Assembly: GCA_041396125.1 (NCBI GenBank)
Contig: JAWKZG010000002.1
Location: forward strand, 669,845-733,844
From: JAWKZG01 sp041396125
Lineage (GTDB): Bacteria > Pseudomonadota > Gammaproteobacteria > Competibacterales > Competibacteraceae
DNA length: 64,000 nt
Direction of reading: 5' to 3'
Of this stretch, positions 1-10,263 are shown in pieces; the stretch's first letter is position 1; each line of letters opens with the position of its first letter. A program made the position numbers and the translations under genes. The notes under the pieces are model-generated. The model did not search any database, was not told the DNA's origin, and worked only from the letters and a program-made list of their open reading frames with translations.

Positions 1-117
1 CCTGCTTCCCGAAAATGCAGCCGCCATATTTTCCAGCCAGAGTACGATACTGCCACGTTTACCTACTAAGAGAACTTTCATGCAATGAAACAAACATGTC
101 AAAGCCGCACGGACCGC

Positions 118-3100
118 TTAGGCGGTCTGAGAGGCGGTGTCTTCGGAACGGATAGGCGCATTTGCGCCAGCCGCAGCAGTATGTCGGGTGCGCAAAAACA
201 GCGCCAGTAACGGCGGAATGATCAATAGGGTCAGCGCGGCGGATAAGGCCAGGCCGCTGACCACTACCGTACCGAGACCGCGATAAAGCTCAGAGCCTGC
301 CCCCGGAAATAATACCAGTGGAAGCATGCCAAACACTGAGGTCAAGGTCGACATGAAAATAGGCCGGATACGGTTGCGGGTCGCTTCGATAATCGCCTGA
401 CCTGCTGCCAGACCCTGTTCGCGCACCAGATACAAGGTCTGATGCACCAGTAAAAATCGCATTATTGACCACAATGCCGATCAGGATCACAAAGCCGAGC
501 AGGGTCAGCATATCCAGAGGCTGGAATACAAACCGGTTCAGTAACGCCAGTCCAAGCACGGCAACCAGCTGTCGCCAGTGGCACCGGAAAAGATAATAAT
601 CAGCGGATAAAGAAAGCTTTCAAACAGCACCGCCATAACCAGATAAACAATGATCAGCGCCATGATCAGCTGCAGTACCATGGCATCCCAGGTCTGGGTT
701 AATTTGTTGGCCGTGCCAGATAAAGACAGCCGGATACCATCCGGCAGACCCTGCGCGCGCAAGGTCTGGATAACCTGTTCATTAATGATATCCATGGCGG
801 TTTCCAGCGCCACTTCCGGGGCCGGGCCAATTACCAGCGTTACCGTGCGTACCTGTTCCAGGTGGCGATTTGGTCAGCCCGGCGGTCATTTCGATATGCG
901 CCAGTGAACCGGCCGGGACGATAGTGCCGCTGGCTGTGACCACCGGCAGATTGGCAATCCCCTGGGTTTCGGTGATCGTGCGTTCCGGCCCTTGCAGGAT
1001 TAGATCAATGCGTTTGCCCTGGACCGTTATCTCGGCAACCCGCAGGCCATCATTGTAGGTGTCCACCGTCAAACCCAGCTCGCGGGCGGTCACACGGCTA
1101 TCAGCCAGCCGCAGACGATCAGGAATAACCCGACTCCGGTGCGCCCAGTTCCAGGCCGGGCAGGGGGCGCAGCTGGTTACCCTGTTCCCGTGGCAGTGCC
1201 TGGCTGACCAGACCCGCCGCCCGCAGTGCCACATCCAGTACCTGCTGCAGATCAGGCCCGGAGATATCCAGATTGACCGCCCGGCCACCGCCAATACCGC
1301 GGCCGAAAATTGACGGCTGGTTGATGAAACCGAACGTGCCGGGTTCATGGAAAATCGGGCCTTGCAAGGGCTGAATCAAACCACTGGCCCGGGTGGGATC
1401 AACCGCGTTAGCGCCGATAAAAGTGGTTGAGCGGGTTGCCACAAAAAGAAATTATCGATCTTTGGTGGCTCACCAGGCGCAGACTCAGGGCCGGTTTCGC
1501 TGGCCCATAGTATTTAATCGACCGCTCCATGTTCTCGGCAACTGGTGGTCGTATCCAGGCGTTGTAGCCGGGTGGCGGCAGGATAACCCCAAACACCAGG
1601 TTGCGATTGCCTTCGGGCAGGTACTCCAGTTTCGGCAGAAACTGCCAGGTCGAATAGCCTGCAGCGACCGTTATCGCGCCAACGACCAGCATGGCGGCAA
1701 GGCGTGAACGGACTACGCCACGGGTAAAGCCTACAATAGCCGCGCCGAAGACACGCGCCAGGGGATCGATAGCGGCAGCCGCCGATGGCCCAGATCACTG
1801 GCGATTTCACCACCCAGCAAACGTTTCGACATGGCTGGAATCAGGTGACGGCGACCAGTAATGACAGCATGACCGCGACCGAGATGGCGACCGCGATATC
1901 TCGAAATAATTGACCGATTTCCAGCTCCAGCACCAGCAGGGGCAGGAACACCATAACCGTGGTCAAGGCCGAGACCAAAATAGCGCTCCAGACTTGCTGA
2001 GCGCCCTGATAAGCGGCTTCTGGTGCCGGTATGCCTGCTGGCGCAGGCGATAAATGTTCTCCAGTACCACAATCGCAGCGTCTACTACCATGCCGACCGC
2101 AAACGCGATTCCGGCCAGCGAGACCACATTGATGGAGCGCCCCAGTGCCGCCATTGCCACAAACGAGCCGATAACGGACACCGGAATAGCGATAGACACA
2201 ATCAGGGTTGCACCCAGTGAGCGCAGAAACAGCAGCAGAATTAATGCCGCCAGACTGCCGCCGATGTAGATATTCTGCTGCACCAGCTCAATGGCGGAGT
2301 CGATATACGTGGTTTCGTCATACACCTGGGTCAGGGTTAAGGCTTGCCGGGGCAGGGCGGTTTCGTTCAGCTCGGCTACAGCGGCGCGAACCGCCGCGCA
2401 TGGTTTCGATCACATTGGCACCGGTTTCGCGCACCGTATTGATCGCCATGGCGGGTTTGCTCAGACGGCGAATGCGGGCACCAGGCTCTTTGTAGCCGAA
2501 TTCGACCGTGGCCACATCCGCTACGGTCACCCGTGCCATCCGCCCGGTTTGCGGATCAAGCTGGCTGTATAGCACCACTTGTTCTACTTCCTCGGGCGCG
2601 GTGAATTCACCCTCGGTACGCACCACATAGCGTCGTTTGCCTTCGTCCACACTGCCTGCTGACAGCGAGATATTGGCCGCCTGCAGCGTCTGCACCAGGC
2701 GCTCGACGGAAAAGCCATGCTGGGCCAGCCGGCCTGGATCGATGATGATACGCAACTCGCGTTCGCTGCCACCAAAGGCATTGGTGCCGCCGACACCGGG
2801 TACCCGCTCCAGCCGGTCGCGAATCGTATCTTCGACAAAATCGCCATATTCATGGATTGGCCGGTCGTTGCCAGGTATGCGTTCCAGAATAAACCAGGCT
2901 ATCGCATTGTCTTCACTACCGGCCGTGGACAGGCTTGGTTCGTCGGCTTCGGGCGGATAGCCACTGACCCGTCAGCCGGTTGGCGACTTCAGCAGCAGGG
3001 CCCGGTCCATATTCATTTCAACGCCGAACTCCAGGGTGATCTCGGCCTGTCCGTTCTGCGCCGAGCTGACCATCTCCTGCAGACCTTCCAGGCCTTTTAG

Positions 3101-3306
3101 AGCCTCTTCCTGACGATTGACGATTTCACGCTCAACTTCCGCCGGAGCAGCGCCAAACCAGCTGGTTTTGATGGTAATGATGGGCCTGCGCACATCGGGT
3201 GCCAGTTGCACCGGAATAGTCCGCAACGCCAATACGCCGAACATGACGATCATCAGACAGCGGCGATAACGGCGATTGGCCGGTCAATCGCGGAGCGGAC
3301 GATTCA
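118..3306 (-). pseudogene. RND multidrug efflux permease (HAE-1 type), frame-broken
   Basis: Inner-membrane proton/drug antiporter of the AcrB/MexB-like RND superfamily, expected to work with the adaptor encoded just upstream. The protein can be followed through at least six overlapping frames. An N-terminal helix with 'RTIPVQLAPDVRRPIITI' precedes the porter domain; the central transmembrane stretch contains 'SIAIPVSVIGSFVAMAALG' and 'VGMVVDAAIVVLENI'; the C-terminal part has 'LLGFVILIGIVVNNAI', typical of hydrophobe/amphiphile exporters. The likely start is the ATG at 3306 (reads MNRPLR), followed almost at once by a frameshift. The last frame ends at 118, giving about 1,060 codons, normal for the family. 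The indels are scattered and single-base-like, so either consensus error or a decayed gene fits. No TolC-like outer-membrane gene is visible here. Family assignment is sure; functionality is not. Confidence 0.85.
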
Positions 3307-3339
3307 TAATGGAGCGTGTATGCCTGGTGAGATAAGGGG

Positions 3340-4566
3340 CTAGCCGGCTGACCGCTCAGCCGCCTGGTTTTGACCGGTAACGGGGGGAGCGGGTTCGGAC
3401 GGAGGGATGTCAGGGTAGACGACAGCCTGACCGGGGCGCAGTCGTTCATTGCCCCGGAATCACCGTAATATCGTTTTCGGTCAGACCGCCCAGCACCTGA
3501 AACGATCACCGATAGCCTCGCCCAGTTGTACCGGCCGGGGCTAAAAGTGGTGCCGTCCGCGACTATAAGCGCCCACCAGCGCCTGTGATCCGCGCCGTAA
3601 AACAGCGGCCTTAGCGACGGTCAGAACATGCTGGCTGCCACTGGCAGGCAGCAGCAGCGTGATGTGCTGATTGACGGCCAGGCTTTGTTGCAATAGGGGC
3701 TGATCGGGTTGAAACCGTACCGGGCGGGTGCGGGCGGCCGGGTTTTCATCCGGAATGACTGGCCTCGCACCGTAGCCCGGAAGTATTCGCCCTGCAGCGC
3801 GCCGCCGCCATTTTGCTCCAGCATGACGCGCTGACCTCGGTGCCCGGATGCAGGCCTGATAAACCGGCTGGCGGGTACATCGGCCTCGATTTCCAGATCA
3901 ATATTATTGACCAGGCAACTACTGGATCACCAATGCGCAGCCAGGCCTCGCTGTGTATGGCGCTGGTCACCACTCCCGCGAAACGAGCGCGGATATTGCT
4001 GTCCGCCGGTTCAACTGCCGCCAGTGAAGGTAACTTTGCGCGACTAAGGCGGGCCAGGGCTTCTTCCACACTGGCGTGACGCGCTGTTCCTGGATGCGGC
4101 GGTCATAATCGAAGCGGGCGAAAGCGGCTGTATTGCGCAGTTTCTCCATCCGCTCCAGTTCCTGTGCGGCCAGTTTGGCGGTGGCTTGGGTGGTTTTCAG
4201 ATGGGCCTGCAATTCCGCTATCTGGGACTGCTGCAGTTCCAGCGCCGAGTTCAGACGGCTGCGATCCAGTTCCGCAATAATATCGCCTTGCTCGACATAG
4301 GCACCGACATTGACCCGCAATTTGGCAACCGGGCCGGGCGAGCGCGCAGCGATCGGTCCGCTTTGCGGCGACACAAAACGCCCGACGACGGGTATGGTTT
4401 GCGACATCGGCACCGTTTTGACGGTATCAACGCCGACCGGTGTTGCCGGTGTCTGGGTATGCGCCACTGCGGGAGATAACAGGGCGAGCGCGATAATTAC
4501 CGGCCTCAGCAAAGAGCGCTGAAGGGTAGCAGCGGGCTGGCGGGCTACTTCAGATAATGCGTGCAT
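3340..4566 (-). pseudogene. RND efflux periplasmic adaptor (membrane fusion protein), frame-broken
   Basis: Periplasmic adaptor that would bridge the RND permease to an outer-membrane channel. The intact first 165 residues start at 4566 with a hydrophobic signal segment ending near 'SPAVAHTQTPA'. A lipoyl/barrel-sandwich half follows ('VVGRFVSPQSGPIAARSPG', 'LRVNVGAYVEQGDIIAELD') and then an alpha-helical hairpin rich in Gln/Glu/Leu. After about 4070 the reading moves between frames; the second lipoyl half ('IRARFAGVVTSAIHSEAWLR') and the beta-barrel can still be read, ending near a TAG at 3340. The full length of about 405 codons is normal for the family. The permease starts 33 bp downstream, so the two form an operon. 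The gene shares the indel-rich condition of the permease. Confidence 0.82.
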
Positions 4567-4790
4567 GGTGTTGTCAGGGTGGATGTGGTGTGTGCTGTTA
4601 ATAGGGTTGTGCAGTAATCAAAAGGATGCGGGTTGCTATCTATCAAGCACATATTACCTGGCGATTGCTGTTTTCATGCGGGCAGTATGCCCCATACCCG
4701 ATAAATCGGGAAACGGTTAATCATTGCGGATAAGAATAAAAAGGGATCAGGCGTCGGGTTGAGAAAGGTCTGGAAACCGGTACGAAAGTC

Positions 4791-5459
4791 TCAGTTCACT
4801 TCCATTTCAGCAAACAGATGATCGAGCCGGATAACCACGCCGGAAACGGCATTGCGAATCAGGAAGCCGACGGCACGGGTATCGCCGCGCTGCATAGCGA
4901 CTAACTGATCTTCGATGTAGCGCAAAAAGATTGCAATTTCATCCTGCCAGTTAAGCCGGGGCAGGAAATGAAACCAGATCCGGACAGTGCGGTAGTAAAG
5001 GTCGTCGTAAATCTGCCGCAAATGCGCATTGCCAATCAGGCTGCAGATGCTTTCGTGAACGCGTATATCGATGCGGCCGAAGGCTTCGAGGTTGGGCGGT
5101 TGAGCAAGTAACTGCTGACAGTCGGCGCGAGCTGTTGCCAGATCATTAATCACCTCTGGGGCGGGGTCGAGCGGAGACAGTTCCCCGATCAGTTCGGCCA
5201 GCCGCAGACGAAAAATGACCGCTTCGCGTAAATGTTCGAAGTCAATATCCGACACGGTGGTGCCGACGCCGTGCCGGGTCACGACCAGGCCCTGGTATTC
5301 GAGCCGTTGCAAAACCGTGCGAATCGGCGTGCGACTGACCTTGAACTCGGTGGCCAGTTTATCGATATCCAGCCGCGTTTGTGGCGGATATTGCAACAGC
5401 GCTATACGTTGCCGGATCAGGTAATGGATTTCGTGAAAACGCTGTCGTGCCGGAGTCAT
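4791..5459 (-). CDS. GntR-family regulator, FCD subfamily
   Basis: DNA-binding repressor/activator of 222 aa. Residues about 8-70 form the winged helix ('VSRTPIRTVLQRLEYQGLV'); residues about 75-210 form an all-helical FCD effector domain ('RIDIRVHESICSLIGNAHLR' carries the usual Asp and His ligands). It is the last gene of the minus-strand run uehA-uehB-uehC-usp-gntR, 26 bp after usp, so it is very probably the local regulator of ectoine uptake and breakdown. The regulator usually reported for this pathway, EnuR, is a MocR-type GntR protein with an aminotransferase-like domain. Here the C-terminal domain is FCD, so ligand sensing must differ. The effector cannot be deduced from sequence. Confidence 0.88.
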   Translation of the reverse strand: MTPARQRFHEIHYLIRQRIALLQYPPQTRLDIDKLATEFKVSRTPIRTVLQRLEYQGLVVTRHGVGTTVSDIDFEHLREAVIFRLRLAELIGELSPLDPAPEVINDLATARADCQQLLAQPPNLEAFGRIDIRVHESICSLIGNAHLRQIYDDLYYRTVRIWFHFLPRLNWQDEIAIFLRYIEDQLVAMQRGDTRAVGFLIRNAVSGVVIRLDHLFAEMEVN

Positions 5460-5485
5460 GGGTTAAGGTCGTGGCCAAAAGCGCG

Positions 5486-5929
5486 TCACTTTACCGTCAG
5501 GCAGGCGCAATGGGCAAGACTGGTCACTTTATGCGATACGCTGCCGAGCAAAAACCCCCCTATATCACCCAGACCCCGGCTGCCCATCGCGATAAGATCG
5601 ACCGCATGCTCGTTGGCAAAATCGACAATCGTACGGGCGGGCTGGCCATTTCTGATAAAGCCGCGGATAGTGCTCGCACCGGCGTCAGTCGCGTGCTTTT
5701 TGGCCACTTCGATCACCTTTTTGGCATGCTCGCTGAGCGCCTCGTCAGGTGTCTGTGACCCGTACGAATGAACCATCGACAAGGAGCCTTCCAGTGCACT
5801 GTGATGCCGGTAAACACACAGCAGCAGCAACTCCGAATTGAATTTTGCGGCCAGCTCAATAGCTAGGCTCAGCGCTCGAAAAGAGCCGTCTGAGCCGTCC
5901 ATAGGGACTAGTATTTTATGCAATGGCAT
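5486..5929 (-). CDS. teaD: Universal stress protein, TeaD-like
   Basis: Cytoplasmic UspA-family protein of 147 aa. It starts 'PLHKILVPMDGSDGS' and ends with an ATP-binding signature G-x2-G-x9-G-S ('GSRGLGDIGGFLLGS', residues about 118-132), so it should bind ATP. It lies 20 bp downstream of the TRAP large permease in the same operon. In Halomonas elongata the equivalent gene teaD sits behind teaABC and modulates ectoine uptake; the same position here supports that role. Symbol assigned by synteny and family, not by close sequence comparison. Confidence 0.85.
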   Translation of the reverse strand: MPLHKILVPMDGSDGSFRALSLAIELAAKFNSELLLLCVYRHHSALEGSLSMVHSYGSQTPDEALSEHAKKVIEVAKKHATDAGASTIRGFIRNGQPARTIVDFANEHAVDLIAMGSRGLGDIGGFLLGSVSHKVTSLAHCACLTVK

Positions 5930-5949
5930 AACAGTGATATACCGTTCAG

Positions 5950-7233
5950 TTATCGAAAAGCGAGATCACGCAGGAACAGGGCGATCTGCGGAAAAATGAT
6001 CAATAGCGCTGCCGCCGTGAGTAGCATCAGAATAAACGGCGGTGTGCCTCTGACGACGTCCAGATAGGGCCGTTTAAAGATAGCAATAGCGGTGAAAATA
6101 TCGCATCCGAATGGTGGCGTCGCGGAGCCGATGGCCACTTGCAGCGTGATGATGATGCCAACCAGCACCGGATCGAGTCCCACGCTTTTGACAACGGGTG
6201 CAAAGATGGGCACCAGCACCAGAATGACCACAATCGGATCGACAAACATGCAGCCGACAAAAAAGGCGATGGAAATAGCGATCAGAACACCAGTGGGGCC
6301 AGCCTGATCGATGCCGATGGCACCGAGTATGAGTTGCGGAATCTGTGCAAACGAAATGACCCAGGAAAAAGCCGCCCCGGCAGCCACCAGAATGAACACG
6401 ACAGCGGTAATCAGTCCGGTTGATTTTGCAATCTCGTAAATCGCCGGTATTTTCAGTGATCTGAAAACGACAAATTCCAGAATAAACGCATACAGCACAC
6501 AGATTGCCGCCGCTTCTGTGGGACTGAAAATGCCACCGTAAATGCCGCCGACAATAATAACCGGGAAACCCAGTGGCCAGATAGCATCTCTGACCGCCAG
6601 CAGGCGCTCGTTCCAGCTGGCTTTGGGTTGCGTGGGGATATTATTAAGCGTGGCGTAAACAATGCTGTAGGCGGAAAACATGAACAGGATCAGCAGACCG
6701 GGGCCGACCCCGGCAATAAACAGTTCAGAGATCGAGGTGCCGGAAATTACACCATAGATAATCATGCCGATGCTGGGCGGGATCAGAAACGCGATATCAC
6801 TGGCATTGACGATCAGCGCCAGCACAAACGAATCTTTATAGCCGGCTTCGAGCATTTTCGGGCGCAGCGGCGAACCGACCGCAACCACCGTCGCCTGGGT
6901 GGAGCCGGAGACCGCACCGAACAGGGTGCAGGCTGTGGCCGTACTGACGCCCAGTCCGCCCTTGATATGACCGATAAAGCTCATCACCATATCGATCAAG
7001 CGGTTAGCGGATTGACCACGGGTCATGATGTCAGCGGCCAGGATAAACATCGGCACCGCAATCAGGGAGGCGGGCCGGATGCCTGCCATCATCTGCTGCA
7101 CTATAAAATCCATTTTGCCAACGCCATTAAAAAGCTCGAAAGCGCCGTACATCGTCGCGCCAAGCAGCGGGATCATCATCGGAAATCCCAGCAGCAGCAG
7201 GACCACCATAATCAGAATCATTACCGTGGCCAT
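5950..7233 (-). CDS. uehC: TRAP transporter large permease (DctM), ectoine uptake
   Basis: Integral membrane subunit of a tripartite ATP-independent transporter, 427 aa with about 12 hydrophobic segments. It carries DctM signatures such as 'ATACTLFGAVSGSTQATVVAVG' (first repeat), 'NASDIAFLIPPSIGMIIYG' and 'SATPPFGCDIFTAIAIFKRP' (second repeat). It couples sodium influx to solute import handed over by the periplasmic receptor. The start at 7233 gives the usual short N-terminus directly before the first helix. The assignment to ectoine/5-hydroxyectoine comes from its neighbours: uehA and uehB upstream, usp downstream, eutABCDE divergent. Confidence 0.9.
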   Translation of the reverse strand: MATVMILIMVVLLLLGFPMMIPLLGATMYGAFELFNGVGKMDFIVQQMMAGIRPASLIAVPMFILAADIMTRGQSANRLIDMVMSFIGHIKGGLGVSTATACTLFGAVSGSTQATVVAVGSPLRPKMLEAGYKDSFVLALIVNASDIAFLIPPSIGMIIYGVISGTSISELFIAGVGPGLLILFMFSAYSIVYATLNNIPTQPKASWNERLLAVRDAIWPLGFPVIIVGGIYGGIFSPTEAAAICVLYAFILEFVVFRSLKIPAIYEIAKSTGLITAVVFILVAAGAAFSWVISFAQIPQLILGAIGIDQAGPTGVLIAISIAFFVGCMFVDPIVVILVLVPIFAPVVKSVGLDPVLVGIIITLQVAIGSATPPFGCDIFTAIAIFKRPYLDVVRGTPPFILMLLTAAALLIIFPQIALFLRDLAFR

Positions 7234-7297
7234 GCCGCACCTCCCTCGGAGCGATAGCTGTCAGCCCCATAGCTGTTAGCTGCCAAGAGTAACTGGC

Positions 7298-7874
7298 TCA
7301 TATTTCCACCTCGCTGTCCTCGTAGCCATCGAGCGTTGTGGTCGACAGATAAACATCTTTGGCGCTGAGGTTTTTAATGGCCAGTCAGCAAGTACTGAAT
7401 ACCAGTGACTGCAAACCCCACAGGCACCCACAGATAGATCAGATAAACCGGAATTTGCAGGGCTGGCAGCACTCTGCCGGAGGTTTGCAGCTTGCCGATG
7501 TATTTGATCGAGAAATAACACAGCGCAAACATAAACAGCGCGGTGACAAAGGCGATGATCACCATGAGTATTTTGCGCAGGCTGACATTGAGGGCATCGA
7601 ACAGCGCCGACATGCGAATGTGGCGCCCCTGGCGGGCGGCGTAACCTATGCCCGCAAAAGTGATTAAAACGATCAGGATCCGGTTCAGTTCTTCGCTGAA
7701 AAACAGGCTGTACGAAAACACAAATCGGCCGACAACATTGGCGATGGTGTTACTGGCCATCAACAAAATGCCGATAGCCAGAATAACCGACTCGGCTTTG
7801 CTGATCAGGTTGTCGATCCAGCCCAGCGGTCCCGTCAGAGTTGAGCGCCGGTTACTTATGGAATCTTCAGACAT
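7298..7874 (-). CDS. uehB: TRAP transporter small permease (DctQ), one frameshift near its 3' end
   Basis: Four-helix DctQ subunit that tethers the large permease and docks the receptor. The chosen start is the Met at 7874 (MSEDSISNRR); an in-frame Met at 7910 exists but adds a poor N-terminus. Family features are 'VVGRFVFSYSLFFSEELNR' and 'IGYAARQGRHIRMSALFD'. The open frame stops at 7374 after 'YLLTGH', but shifting frame there continues sensibly as 'LAIKNLSAKDVYLS' and 'DGYEDSEVEI' to a TGA at 7298. The native protein is therefore about 192 aa with one single-base indel around 7378-7390. This is a clean example of the small indels seen throughout the window. Confidence 0.85.
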
Positions 7875-7982
7875 ATCCGCGTGTCCACCCCGGTGATGTG
7901 GAAAAAGCAAGCCGATAAATAGGCGGAGACGAATCGGGGCGCAGTAGAACCCGCGCCGGTCGTCTCCGCAGGAACTACCGTA

Positions 7983-9008
7983 TTACTGAACCTTTGCCTT
8001 GGCAGCAGCGGCTTCCTGCTCCATTTTTTCCAGAATGGCTTTACCGCTGTCGCCGGTTTCCTGTACGAACCAGTCTTTGACTTTCTGCGCGGCGTCACGG
8101 AAAGGCTGGCGCTCTTCATCGGTCAGGACAACAACTTTGAGTTCAGGCTTGCTGGCCTGAATGGCCTCGATAGCCTTTTTCTCCAGATCTTTCTGGTAGC
8201 CCAGAATAAAATCAAAGGCTTGCTGTGAGGCGTCCTGCACCAGTTTCTGCTCTTCTTCCGGTAGTCCGTCATAGAAGTCGGCATTAGCCATCACTGCTGT
8301 GGTGAAAGTGTTGTGACCGGTAAAGGTAATCACGTCAACCACTTCGTAAATTTTGGTCGATTCAACAAACGAGGTCGGATTTTCCTGCCCCTGAATCATG
8401 TTCAGCTGCAACGCGCCAAACACTTCGCCCCAGGGCAGGGGAGTCGGGATAGCCCCGAATTGCTTGTAGGTTTCCACCAGCAGAGGGATCGACATTACCC
8501 GGAATTTCACTTCGTTCAGGTCGGCCGGGCTGTGGAATTCTTCTTTGGTTGTCATCACCACTTCGCCTTCCGGAAACATAGCCAGCAGTTCCAGGCTCTG
8601 TTGCCGGTAAAGCTCGTGGAAGTCTTCCTTGATAGCTTTACTGCTGCGGAAAAATTCATTCAGCACAGCGGTATCTTCCGGCAGGAAATACGGCAATAAA
8701 AAGACTTGTGCTTCGGGAATCAGAGCACCGGTGAAGCCGGGGGACTGGTCAACAAACTGGAGCAGACCTGCTTGCGCCTGTTCCATGATGTCGGTGGATT
8801 CACCCAGGGTGCCGAACGGATAAATAGTGACCGTATGATCGGAGTTGGCTTCGATATGTTCCTTGAATTTGGTGGCGAAAACCCCCTGTACTTCGTTGAC
8901 GGCTTCCTCAATCGCATATTTCCAGTCATCGGCAGCAGCTGGGCCTGTCAGCAGGGTACCCAGAAGAACAGAGGCGGAAAAAAGCGGGAACAGATGGCGG
9001 TTCGACAT
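7983..9008 (-). CDS. uehA: TRAP periplasmic solute receptor (DctP), ectoine/hydroxyectoine binding
   Basis: Secreted binding protein of 341 aa. A signal peptide occupies residues 1-26, with cleavage after 'TGPAAA' before 'DDWKYAIEE'. The DctP body follows, including 'FRVMSIPLLVETYKQFGAIP' and 'LPWGEVFGALQLNMIQGQEN', the region that holds the conserved ligand-binding Arg in the family. It is the first gene of the minus-strand operon and is followed by the two permease subunits. The receptor sets substrate choice; ectoine is inferred from the divergent eut genes. Most likely UehA/TeaA-like. Confidence 0.88.
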   Translation of the reverse strand: MSNRHLFPLFSASVLLGTLLTGPAAADDWKYAIEEAVNEVQGVFATKFKEHIEANSDHTVTIYPFGTLGESTDIMEQAQAGLLQFVDQSPGFTGALIPEAQVFLLPYFLPEDTAVLNEFFRSSKAIKEDFHELYRQQSLELLAMFPEGEVVMTTKEEFHSPADLNEVKFRVMSIPLLVETYKQFGAIPTPLPWGEVFGALQLNMIQGQENPTSFVESTKIYEVVDVITFTGHNTFTTAVMANADFYDGLPEEEQKLVQDASQQAFDFILGYQKDLEKKAIEAIQASKPELKVVVLTDEERQPFRDAAQKVKDWFVQETGDSGKAILEKMEQEAAAAKAKVQ

Positions 9009-9477
9009 AATGTGATGGCTCCTCAGATAGCTCGGCTGGACTGCTATTTGGCGTAATTGCGCCGAACGGCAAATCTGTGCAGTACGACCGAAAGTTGATG
9101 CACGCTTAATAGATGCACAGTTTTGTGTTTCTGACTCCGGTCAATTGTCGTCTCAATCGTCGTCAATGAGGTTTTTGCTTTGGTGTCAGCAGGTATTTTT
9201 ATTGTGTGGTGAGACTAGCAAAAAAAAATCCGGGTCTCAAGGAGAAAAATATTTCTAGGTTGATTTTTTTATATTTTATTTTGCGTTTGGTGTTAAATTT
9301 GTTGTTTTATATATAGTTATAAAACATAAAACTTAATGATCTGTAATGTTATTATTTTGTTGTATATTTCTTGGTGCTTGACTATCATTTCTAAACACTC
9401 TCAGCGCAAGCTGAAAGACCGATGTATGCACGTACATTGCCGGGCCAACAGAGTTGTGAATAAGGGTTGTTATTCAA
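9009..9477. promoter_or_regulatory. Divergent control region between uehA and eutA
   Basis: 469 bp without a gene, shared by the two divergent ectoine operons. The centre (about 9,180-9,370) is strikingly AT-rich, with runs such as 'ttgatttttttatatttta', unlike the GC-rich genes on both sides. Promoters for both operons and the operator of the local GntR protein should lie here. I see no convincing -35/-10 pair that I would fix to single bases. Confidence 0.6.
9304..9325. promoter_or_regulatory. Perfect 8-bp inverted repeat, possible operator
   Basis: GTTTTATA and TATAAAAC arms separated by 6 bases, about 150 bp before eutA and 300 bp before uehA. Its symmetric form and central position make it a candidate operator for the FCD-type GntR protein, but AT-rich DNA makes chance palindromes common. 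Confidence 0.35.
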
Positions 9478-10263
9478 GTGACTGTCACCGACTTTAAGCA
9501 GGTATCACCTGCGGCTTCTCAGCCTGTTGCACCGAACGGCCGGATCGGTCTGGTAGCACTGGCGACTGATCTCAACAGCGAAAGTGATTTACGCCAGCTG
9601 ACACCACCTGGCGTCGAGATATTTACCACTCGGGTGGAAAACGCCAATCCGACCACGCTCGATAATTTGCGGGCCATGGCGCCTGACATCAGCCGGGCTG
9701 CCCGCTGCCTGCTGCCGGGGCAGCGGATCGATGTCCTGATATACGGCTGCACCTCCGGCAGCATTGCTATTGGCGAAGCGGAAATCGTGCGCCTGCTGCA
9801 AGCCGGTCGAGGGCTACTGCCCTGTACCACCCCTGTCACTGCCGCGGTCAGTGCCTTGCGAATGTTTGCCGCACGCCGGATTTCCATCCTGACGCCCTAC
9901 ACCGATGCGGTAAATCGCGCCGTCGTGGATTTTTTTCAGGGGCGTGGTTTCGAGGTGTTGAATATCGTGGGATTCGGCATCGATAACGACGATGACATGA
10001 CCGCCGTAACGCCGGATGCAATTTATCAGGCGGCTCTCGAAGCCTGCCGGGCCGACGCCGATGCCTTGTTTATTTCCTGCACCGCTTTGCGTTCCGCTGC
10101 AATCGCCGCCAAGGTTGAAGCACAACTCGGCAAACCGGTCATCACCAGTAATCAGGCGATTCTGTGGCATGCGCTGGAACTGATCGGCAAGCCGTATCAG
10201 GTCAGCGGTTACGGCAGTCTGTTTGCACACACTTTGGTGAATCCAGCCCATGACAAACCCTGA
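9478..10263 (+). CDS. eutA: Ectoine utilization protein EutA (Asp/Glu racemase / maleate isomerase fold)
   Basis: Cytoplasmic 261-aa enzyme of the two-cysteine Asp/Glu-racemase superfamily. The two catalytic-type cysteines are in 'IYGCTSGSIAIG' (about residue 91) and 'LFISCTALRSAAIA' (about residue 200). EutA-type proteins, with EutB and EutC, have been proposed to convert 5-hydroxyectoine towards ectoine; the exact reaction is inferred in the literature. The start is a GTG at 9478, giving MTVTDFKQ; no better ATG is in frame before the first strand. The 3' end overlaps eutB by 14 bp, which suggests translational coupling. Confidence 0.88.
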   Translation: MTVTDFKQVSPAASQPVAPNGRIGLVALATDLNSESDLRQLTPPGVEIFTTRVENANPTTLDNLRAMAPDISRAARCLLPGQRIDVLIYGCTSGSIAIGEAEIVRLLQAGRGLLPCTTPVTAAVSALRMFAARRISILTPYTDAVNRAVVDFFQGRGFEVLNIVGFGIDNDDDMTAVTPDAIYQAALEACRADADALFISCTALRSAAIAAKVEAQLGKPVITSNQAILWHALELIGKPYQVSGYGSLFAHTLVNPAHDKP

